Positions 59,337 to 64,000 of a DNA stretch of 64,000 nucleotides are shown in pieces. Source of the stretch: JAICXG01 sp036825615. GTDB taxonomy: Bacteria > Verrucomicrobiota > Verrucomicrobiia > Chthoniobacterales > UBA10450. The translations under genes and the position numbers were made by a program. The notes under the pieces were generated by a model. That model saw nothing but the letters and a program-made list of their open reading frames with translations, searched no databases and was not told the origin of the DNA. Position 1 is the stretch's first letter. Each line of letters starts with the position of its first letter. Location of the stretch: assembly GCA_036825615.1 (NCBI GenBank), contig DAISXY010000020.1, forward strand, positions 9,009-73,008, given 5' to 3'.

Positions 59337-59359
59337 AGCCGGCGTCAACGCCGCCGGCT
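59337..59359. repeat. Hairpin between convergent purF and sixA
   Basis: Arms AGCCGGCG and CGCCGGCT (8 bp, perfect) with a seven-base loop, 7 bases beyond the purF stop. A further GCCGGC pair follows. Serves both convergent genes and may end both transcripts, but there is no T-run. Confidence 0.5.
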
Positions 59360-59375
59360 ACAACGGCCGGCGCGG

Positions 59376-59831
59376 TTAGCCCTTCGCCACCTTCGGCGGG
59401 ACGAGCCAGAGCAGCTTCCCGTTTTTGCCGTCATAATCCACCAGCGCGATTCCGCCTTTGGCCAGTTTCAGGGTTGCGCCGGTCAAAGCGCGAAGGGTTT
59501 CCGAAAAATCGGGTTCATGTCCCACCAGCATGAGCGCATCCCGCGGATGCTTGCGCAGCAGCCGGCGCAGATCTTGCACACCAAACCCGGGCGCGAGCAG
59601 TTTTTCCTCGCGGCATACGACCTTGAGATGCTCCGCTGCGATGTCGCCGGTCTGTGTCGCGCGCGGAAGCGGGCTCGTGAGAATAGAATCCACTTTCACT
59701 TTGCAGCGCGCGAGCAACTCGCCCACTTCGTGCATCTCTTTGCGTCCCGCTTTCGTCAGGGGACGCTCGTCGTCGGGCTTGTCCCAGTCTGGCCAATCGG
59801 CCTCGCCATGCCTCAGGAAATAGAGGCGCAT
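59376..59831 (-). CDS. SixA-like phosphohistidine phosphatase
   Basis: 151 residues from the ATG at 59831; the frame open to 59933 adds unrelated basic residues and overlaps phoU. MRLYFLRHGEADW carries the phosphate-binding RHG, TSPLPRATQT the second Arg, and LMLVGHEPDF the late His. Members of this histidine-phosphatase branch dephosphorylate His on phosphorelay proteins. It lies 4 bases after phoU, the last gene in the pho operon, so its target may be in the PhoR-PhoB pathway. Confidence 0.88.
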   Translation of the reverse strand: MRLYFLRHGEADWPDWDKPDDERPLTKAGRKEMHEVGELLARCKVKVDSILTSPLPRATQTGDIAAEHLKVVCREEKLLAPGFGVQDLRRLLRKHPRDALMLVGHEPDFSETLRALTGATLKLAKGGIALVDYDGKNGKLLWLVPPKVAKG

Positions 59832-59835
59832 CACT

Positions 59836-60534
59836 TCATCCCTGTTCGCTGCTGCTCGCCGGCGCGACCGGCTGATGCCGGATGTCTTCCGCGGCGGCGG
59901 CGAAGACTGCATCCTCGCCGATGTTGGTGGCATGATCGCCGACCCGCTCGAGATGGCGGGCGATAAACATCAGGTTCAGATAACCGCGCAGTTCTTCCGG
60001 ATCTTCGCCCATCCGCGCGATCAAGGTGCGGCTCGCATTTGCGTTGAGCTCATCGAGCGCCTTGTCGCGCGCTTTCAACCCGCGACCGAGCTCGACGTTC
60101 TCGTTCACATAAGCATCGACACTGTCCTTGAACATCCGCAGCGCCAGATCACGCATGGGCGCAATCAGCGAAACTTCCGCAAGCGGCCGGTGTTGATTCA
60201 ACTTGCGCGCCTTGCGCGCGATGCTTACCGCCTGGTCGCCCATCCGTTCGAGGTTCGAGCTTAGCCGCATTGCCGAAACGACCCGGCGCAGATCGGACGC
60301 GACCGGTTGAAAACGCAGCAGCACTTCGATTCCATCCTGGTCGATCTGCTTTTCAAGCTGGTCGATTTCTTCATCGTCGGCGATGGCGGTCGCGCACAGC
60401 TCGTCGTCGCGCTCAAACAAGCCGCGAAGGGCATTGTCGAGACTGCGCGTCGCGAGGCTGGCCATCATGAGGACGTGGTTGCGCAGGCTGGCAAGCGCAT
60501 CGTCGAAGGGTGCAAGCGTGTGTTTCGGAAGCAT
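59836..60534 (-). CDS. phoU: Phosphate signalling protein PhoU
   Basis: 232 residues, two PhoU repeats of three helices each: FDDALASLRNHVLMMASLATRSLDNAL, then LERVGDHATNIGEDAVF with the metal-binding acidic residues in both repeats (SSNLERMGDQAVSIA in the first). PhoU couples the Pst transporter to PhoR and dampens the phosphate response. No pst genes are next to it. The order phoB-phoR-phoU-sixA on the minus strand makes one operon. Confidence 0.94.
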   Translation of the reverse strand: MLPKHTLAPFDDALASLRNHVLMMASLATRSLDNALRGLFERDDELCATAIADDEEIDQLEKQIDQDGIEVLLRFQPVASDLRRVVSAMRLSSNLERMGDQAVSIARKARKLNQHRPLAEVSLIAPMRDLALRMFKDSVDAYVNENVELGRGLKARDKALDELNANASRTLIARMGEDPEELRGYLNLMFIARHLERVGDHATNIGEDAVFAAAAEDIRHQPVAPASSSEQG

Positions 60535-60576
60535 CTGCTCGAGAAAATCGCGCAGCCCACGGCTCGGCCAAAGCTT

Positions 60577-61863
60577 TTAATGTAACGATTTGGTGACGCC
60601 GTCTACGGGAAGATTCACGCGCACCGTCGTGCCGCGGCCGAACTCGCTCTCCGCTTCGACGCTACCGCCGTGCAATTGCGCGATATGCTTGACGATCGAG
60701 AGACCGAGGCCGGTCCCGCCGAGCTCGCGCTGGCGCGCTTTGTCGGCGCGATAAAAGCGCTCGAAAATCCGGGGCAGATCACGCGCCGGAATCCCTGGCC
60801 CGTTGTCGCTCACGCCTAACGAAATGGATTCGCCCTTCGTTGCCGCGGAAATGATGATCCGTCCGCCGACCGGGGCGAATTTTACCGCGTTGTCGAGCAG
60901 GTTGTGCACGAGTTCCTCGAGGCGCGCTTCATCCGCACGCACGGGCGGAAAATCTTCCGGCACCCGCAGTTCGGTCTGCAATTTTTTTGCGGCAAATTTC
61001 TTTTCCCAATCGCGCAGGATGCCGTGGAGAAAAGTGGCGAGGTGAATTGGCGTGAGGTCGAGGGTCATGCCGGGACCTTCGAGCCGGGCGAGACTGAGAA
61101 TGTCTTCGACGAGAAGGTTAAGGCGGCTCGAGTGGCGCTCCATCACTTCAAAAATCCGCAGCAGTTCCGCGGGCGATTGCCGTGGATTTTCGAGCAGCGT
61201 CTCGAGATATCCGCGGAGGATGGAGAGTGGCGTGCGCAACTCGTGCGAGACGTTGGCAATGAAATCGCGTCGCATCGCTTCGGTCTGGCGCAGACCGGTC
61301 AGGTCGCGAAAGAGGACAACCGCACCGCTGACCTCGCCTGCTTCATTTTTCATCGGCTCGGCCACAACTTCGAGGTGGCGTTCCGTCCCGGGCGGGCGCT
61401 GCAAACAGATCTCGCCCCGCTGCCGTTCGCCTTTCTGGAGCGCCCCGCCTAACAAATTCTCGACCGTCGGATCTCGCACGGTCTCGAGCAGAGTCGCGTC
61501 TTCCAAGTCCGCGCCAGGCGAAAACATTTCCGCGAACGCGCGATTCGTTAGGCGAAGGCGCCGCTGCCGGTCGGCTACGACAAGGCCATCGGCGAGCGCG
61601 CCTACGATTGCCTGCACCCCAAACTCACCTTCCAGGAGACGGCTGCGCAGGAGCCGCTGCCGGAGCGCGATCTGCTCGAGGGTAAACGCGATTCGCCGCA
61701 TCCGCGAGTCGCCCCCAACAAGAAAAGTGCGCGGCGTTTTTTCCGCCGCCACTTCCGTGATCAGCCGCTCGAGCTCGCGCGCCGGCGCGACCCAGCCCTG
61801 CCAGACGCGCCAGGAAAAGTAAACCAGCGCGGCCAGCGCCAGGGCAAAAGCGATCCAGCCCAT
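60577..61863 (-). CDS. phoR: Sensor histidine kinase PhoR
   Basis: 428 residues. One N-terminal span (IAFALALAALVYFSW), a linker helix, a PAS domain (about residues 85-190), HisKA with His207 in FIANVSHELRTPLS, then the ATP-binding domain (SDNGPGIPARDLPRIFERFYR; GGTGLGLSIVKHIAQLHGG). It has no periplasmic sensor domain, as usual for PhoR, which senses phosphate through PhoU and Pst. It begins 9 bases after phoB. Confidence 0.93.
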   Translation of the reverse strand: MGWIAFALALAALVYFSWRVWQGWVAPARELERLITEVAAEKTPRTFLVGGDSRMRRIAFTLEQIALRQRLLRSRLLEGEFGVQAIVGALADGLVVADRQRRLRLTNRAFAEMFSPGADLEDATLLETVRDPTVENLLGGALQKGERQRGEICLQRPPGTERHLEVVAEPMKNEAGEVSGAVVLFRDLTGLRQTEAMRRDFIANVSHELRTPLSILRGYLETLLENPRQSPAELLRIFEVMERHSSRLNLLVEDILSLARLEGPGMTLDLTPIHLATFLHGILRDWEKKFAAKKLQTELRVPEDFPPVRADEARLEELVHNLLDNAVKFAPVGGRIIISAATKGESISLGVSDNGPGIPARDLPRIFERFYRADKARQRELGGTGLGLSIVKHIAQLHGGSVEAESEFGRGTTVRVNLPVDGVTKSLH

Positions 61864-61872
61864 CGCCGGAAC

Positions 61873-62556
61873 CTATTCGCGCAAGCGATATCCGAAACCG
61901 CGCACCGTTTCGATCACGCCGGCCGCTTTCCCGAGCTTTTCCCGCAAACGCCGCACATGGGTGTCAACCGTGCGTGTGTCGATCGCGGTCTCGTAGCCCC
62001 AGACTTCATTGAGCAGCCGATCGCGCGCCTGCACTCGCCCGGGCCGCTTCATCAGCATGTTGAGAAGCTTGAACTCGACCGCGGTGAGCGTCACCGGTTT
62101 CCCCGAGACGAGCACCCGGTGTCGGCCTTCATCGATCGTGATCGGACCTCGGGTGAGGTTTTCCGCGGCGCCATCATACTGACCGCGACGGAGGATGGCT
62201 TGGATGCGCAGGACGATTTCGCGGGGGCTGAATGGTTTCGTGACGTAATCATCCGCGCCGAACTCGAGACCTACGATCCGGTCCACCTCCTCGGCTTTCG
62301 CGGTCAGCATCAGGATCGGGATGTGGCGGGTGGCCGAATCGCTTTTTAAAATCTTGCATACCTCCAGGCCCGACATCCGGGGCAGCATCAGGTCGAGCAC
62401 AATGAGCCCGGGAGCTTCGTTACGCGCCTTTTTCAAACCCTCCGCGCCATCCTCCGCGGTCGTGACCGAGAAGCCGCCGGCCCTGCGCAACTGCATGCTG
62501 AGCAGGTCCACCACATCCGCTTCGTCCTCGATGATCAGGATTTTTTTGTTTGCCAT
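61873..62556 (-). CDS. phoB: Phosphate response regulator PhoB
   Basis: 227 residues. The receiver domain has Asp55 (LIVLDLMLPRMSG) as phosphorylation site, the acidic triad at the N-terminus (EDEAD), and Thr/Lys switch residues (MLTAKAEEVDR). The C-terminal OmpR-type winged helix (LLNEVWGYETAIDTRTVDTHVRRLREKL) binds DNA. It controls phosphate-starvation genes. A promoter-like site lies upstream at 62583-62611. Confidence 0.95.
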   Translation of the reverse strand: MANKKILIIEDEADVVDLLSMQLRRAGGFSVTTAEDGAEGLKKARNEAPGLIVLDLMLPRMSGLEVCKILKSDSATRHIPILMLTAKAEEVDRIVGLEFGADDYVTKPFSPREIVLRIQAILRRGQYDGAAENLTRGPITIDEGRHRVLVSGKPVTLTAVEFKLLNMLMKRPGRVQARDRLLNEVWGYETAIDTRTVDTHVRRLREKLGKAAGVIETVRGFGYRLRE

Positions 62557-62582
62557 AACGGTGCTGCGCGCGGCGAAGCTGA

Positions 62583-62611
62583 AGTATGATCAATCGGTTG
62601 GCGGCTGACAA
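62583..62611 (-). promoter_or_regulatory. Sigma-70-like promoter for phoB
   Basis: On the minus strand TTGTCA (62611-62606) and CATACT (62588-62583) are spaced by exactly 17 bases. They match the TTGACA/TATAAT consensus at 5 and 4 positions. The start point would fall near 62576, giving a leader of about 20 bases before the phoB ATG. The -35 lies directly after the CYTH gene stop. No Pho box was identified. Confidence 0.4.
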
Positions 62612-62614
62612 TTT

Positions 62615-63076
62615 TTAGTCGCGGGCCAGCCGGACATTGCTGTAGCGGCTCACTCCCGTGACCTCGTCGCCGAACCATTTCGGCGGGCGAAATTTCTGAT
62701 AGCTCAGAGCATCGGGAAATTCGACCTCGGCAACGATCAGGCCTTCGTGCGAGGCGTGGTAAATATCCAACTCTACCGTCAATGCCTTGTAAGGCAGGTA
62801 GTAGCGCGTCTTCATCAGGCGCGCGCCCTTTGTTGCCGGCCAGAGGATCACAAACTGCGCGGGGCTGAGCTGAATCTCGCGCTCCTCGCGTGCGCGGGCC
62901 GGGCCGCGCTTGTAGGTGAGCGTACAGACGCGTCCCTTCTTTCGTAACCGGACATGAGCGCGGCGATCAATCGCGAGATAACCCTGCGCGATCTCGGCAT
63001 GAGGATGTCGGGCAAGATCGCGCGGGAGGCGGCGAACCAAAAACTTTCGTTCGATTTCGAGGTGTTGGTTTTTCAT
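62615..63076 (-). CDS. CYTH-domain protein (inorganic triphosphatase-like)
   Basis: 153 residues from the ATG at 63076; the frame open to 63178 has no similarity. The CYTH signature is at the N-terminus: EIERKFLVRRLP (HxExERKF type), then IAQGYLAI and RVRLRKKG-like RAHVRLRKKGRVCTLTYKRG, and VELDIYHASHEGLIVAEVEFPD for the last acidic strands. These proteins hydrolyse tripolyphosphate or other triphosphates in a beta-barrel tunnel with divalent metal. A link to phosphate metabolism is suggested by phoB next door. Confidence 0.85.
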   Translation of the reverse strand: MKNQHLEIERKFLVRRLPRDLARHPHAEIAQGYLAIDRRAHVRLRKKGRVCTLTYKRGPARAREEREIQLSPAQFVILWPATKGARLMKTRYYLPYKALTVELDIYHASHEGLIVAEVEFPDALSYQKFRPPKWFGDEVTGVSRYSNVRLARD

Positions 63077-63416
63077 TGCCTGGCCGCCTTCCAATCGAAC
63101 TCCCGAAGCGGCCGATAAGGGAAGGCTAGTTTTCAGCTGGCACCCATTTCCGCGTTCCAAACCGAAACTGCCTGGCACCGGGCATCAGCCGCGGTCGCAA
63201 CGGAAGAGAAGGGATTGAAGACTCAGCAGGATGAAAAGACGCTCGTCAAGAGTATCCCACGAAGCGCACTCGCCCATGCAGCAACAACCGTGATTAAATC
63301 ACTCAAGAGCGACTCGATCTCGTGATCACGAGCCCTTCACAATGCGGTCGTGCAGTCCGATGAAAATGCCGGGCCCTCGGCGTGCCTTACTTCCAGCTAA
63401 GCGTCGAGGCCCGGTT
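63077..63416. other. Intergenic region upstream of the CYTH gene
   Basis: About 340 bases without a supported gene. It holds the terminator-like hairpin listed separately and the CYTH gene leader. An open frame from 63178 continues the CYTH gene upstream but has neither similarity nor a ribosome site. Confidence 0.5.
63369..63414 (-). terminator. Terminator-like hairpin after the SCP2 gene
   Basis: CCGGGCC plus TCGGCG on one side and CGTCGAGGCCCGG on the other pair with one bulge and one mismatch around a loop of about 19 bases. On the minus strand the stem begins 3 bases after the SCP2 stop and is followed by a short T-run (63366-63363). The long loop makes this a moderate terminator candidate. 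Confidence 0.45.
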
Positions 63417-63821
63417 TTAGGGAAAAATCCGGCCGAGCTTTCTGGCCAGTCGTTTATCCCCGCGAATCTTTAAGCGGCCGGTCAAGAAGGCCCAGGTGCC
63501 TCCGAGAGTGCCGTTGGAGAGAGCGACCCAATCGCGATCCTTGAGGATGAAGATCACGTTTGGGTTGGGGAGTGTTCCCCGGCCCATGCGAAAAGTTCCG
63601 TCGTTCACGGTAATCCACCATTCGCCCCCGTTCGGCCCACTCAAGTGCCATTGATAGCCGGCATGGACCCCCTTTGCCATATCGGCGCGGAAACTCCCGC
63701 GCATTCCATCGAACACCTCTTGCGGAGTCGAGTTCGACGACTCAGGGGGAGCCACGCCTAACGAGAGGACAGCAATCGTAAGGATAGTCGTGAAATGAAT
63801 CCAGCCGCGCTTTGCCTTCAT
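63417..63821 (-). CDS. SCP2 sterol-carrier-like protein, exported
   Basis: 134 residues from the ATG at 63821 (another ATG at 63842). An N-terminal hydrophobic segment (FTTILTIAVLSLGVA) is a signal peptide. The SCP2 lipid-binding fold is seen in HLSGPNGGEWWITVNDG, FILKDRDWVALSNGTLGG and FLTGRLKIRGDKRLARKLG. SCP2 domains bind lipids in a hydrophobic tunnel; an exported single-domain form is less usual. It carries one GCCTAACGA copy near the N-terminus. Confidence 0.8.
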   Translation of the reverse strand: MKAKRGWIHFTTILTIAVLSLGVAPPESSNSTPQEVFDGMRGSFRADMAKGVHAGYQWHLSGPNGGEWWITVNDGTFRMGRGTLPNPNVIFILKDRDWVALSNGTLGGTWAFLTGRLKIRGDKRLARKLGRIFP

Positions 63822-63918
63822 CGCAGTCTTTTTTACTAACATCGGCGCGACAACTCGCGATGCGTGTCTCGCCCGCCAATTGCAATTAGCCGACCCGCTC
63901 TTGTGAGGGGCACGCTCC

Positions 63919-64000
63919 TGCCAGGGAGGGGACTCGAACCCCTAAGGATTGCTCCACCAGATCCTAAGTCTGGCGCGTCTGCCAATTTCGCCACCCTGGC
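63919..64000 (-). tRNA. tRNA-Leu (anticodon UAG)
   Basis: On the minus strand the gene reads from GCCAGGG at 64000 to CCCTGGC-A at 63919; the acceptor arms pair over 7 bp. The anticodon arm is CCAGA-CTTAGGA-TCTGG with UAG at the wobble end, the T arm is GGGGTTCGAGTCCCC, and a long variable arm gives the class II shape of leucine tRNA. 82 bases plus encoded A73; CCA is not encoded. It reads CUN-type leucine codons. Confidence 0.93.

Larger units (their letters stand above)
313..63764. repeat. Dispersed word GCCTAACGA / TCGTTAGGC
   Basis: Core CCTAACGA on plus (first base, by eye, +-1): 313, 1437, 2568, 3020, 9072, 9717, 10021, 11260, 11809, 11856, 21412, 22159, 30222, 32927, 35232, 36026, 42487, 45410, 45924, 46515, 48206, 48398, 50122, 51767, 53919, 59180, 60815, 63757. 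TCGTTAGG: 994, 6698, 8343, 10303, 16049, 24741, 26388, 26850, 28242, 31068, 32869, 42966, 43738, 44749, 46299, 48966, 51369, 53075, 56117, 57076, 58436, 61545. About 42 of these 50 extend to the 9-mer. One-mismatch forms ending CAA or CCA add about a dozen. Role unknown; DNA uptake or recombination signal is the leading idea. Confidence 0.85.

Overview
The window is a GC-rich (about 60%), densely packed bacterial chromosome segment of the Gram-negative type. Gene content suggests a soil Verrucomicrobiota (Chthoniobacterales/Spartobacteria-like). The reasons are complex I genes, hyp genes, a Dop-like (pupylation) enzyme outside Actinobacteria, a sigma/anti-sigma/CHAT gene group, kelch proteins, and intergenic inverted-repeat families. 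This assignment is an inference: there is no rRNA, and the only RNA gene found is a tRNA-Leu(UAG) at the right edge.

Layout. 0-4.3 kb: sigma-like gene, membrane anti-sigma-like gene and a convergent TPR-CHAT protease gene. 4.3-16.5 kb: mixed housekeeping genes (MgtC, CtlX-like hydrolase, J-domain protein, sulfotransferase, hpt, moaD, yajQ, ECF sigma, infC, DsbA-like, rhomboid). 16.6-21.2 kb: glucan phosphorylase, an Arg/Ala/Gly-rich small protein, and dop. 21.3-28.6 kb: a minus-strand hydrogenase-maturation cluster (hypF, FNT channel, two hypC-like genes, hypD, a VapBC-type toxin-antitoxin pair, a SIS isomerase, hypE). 28.7-35.1 kb: two OPT transporters separated by a kelch gene and gene debris. 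35.2-42 kb: SGNH esterase, PEBP, a giant kelch protein, a Tat-exported HisC-like aminotransferase, a DUF1579-like protein. 42.1-53.9 kb: complex I genes nuoH-J-K-L-M-[ORF6N]-M-N on minus and nuoA-B on plus, with gdhA between. 54-59.3 kb: small proteins, then purL and purF. 59.4-62.6 kb: phoB-phoR-phoU-sixA. 62.6-64 kb: CYTH protein, SCP2 protein, tRNA-Leu.

The most striking signal is not a gene. The non-palindromic 9-mer GCCTAACGA (complement TCGTTAGGC) is scattered on both strands, mostly inside genes. I count about 50 copies of its 8-base core by eye, where base composition predicts one or two. Density (about one per 1.3 kb) and mixed orientation resemble the DNA uptake sequences of Pasteurellaceae and Neisseriaceae. 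The kelch genes lack it. Other points of interest are the doubled nuoM with an ORF6N gene embedded between the copies, the toxin-antitoxin pair with a perfect palindromic operator inside the hyp operon, the orphan dop, and the duplicated OPT 5' end.
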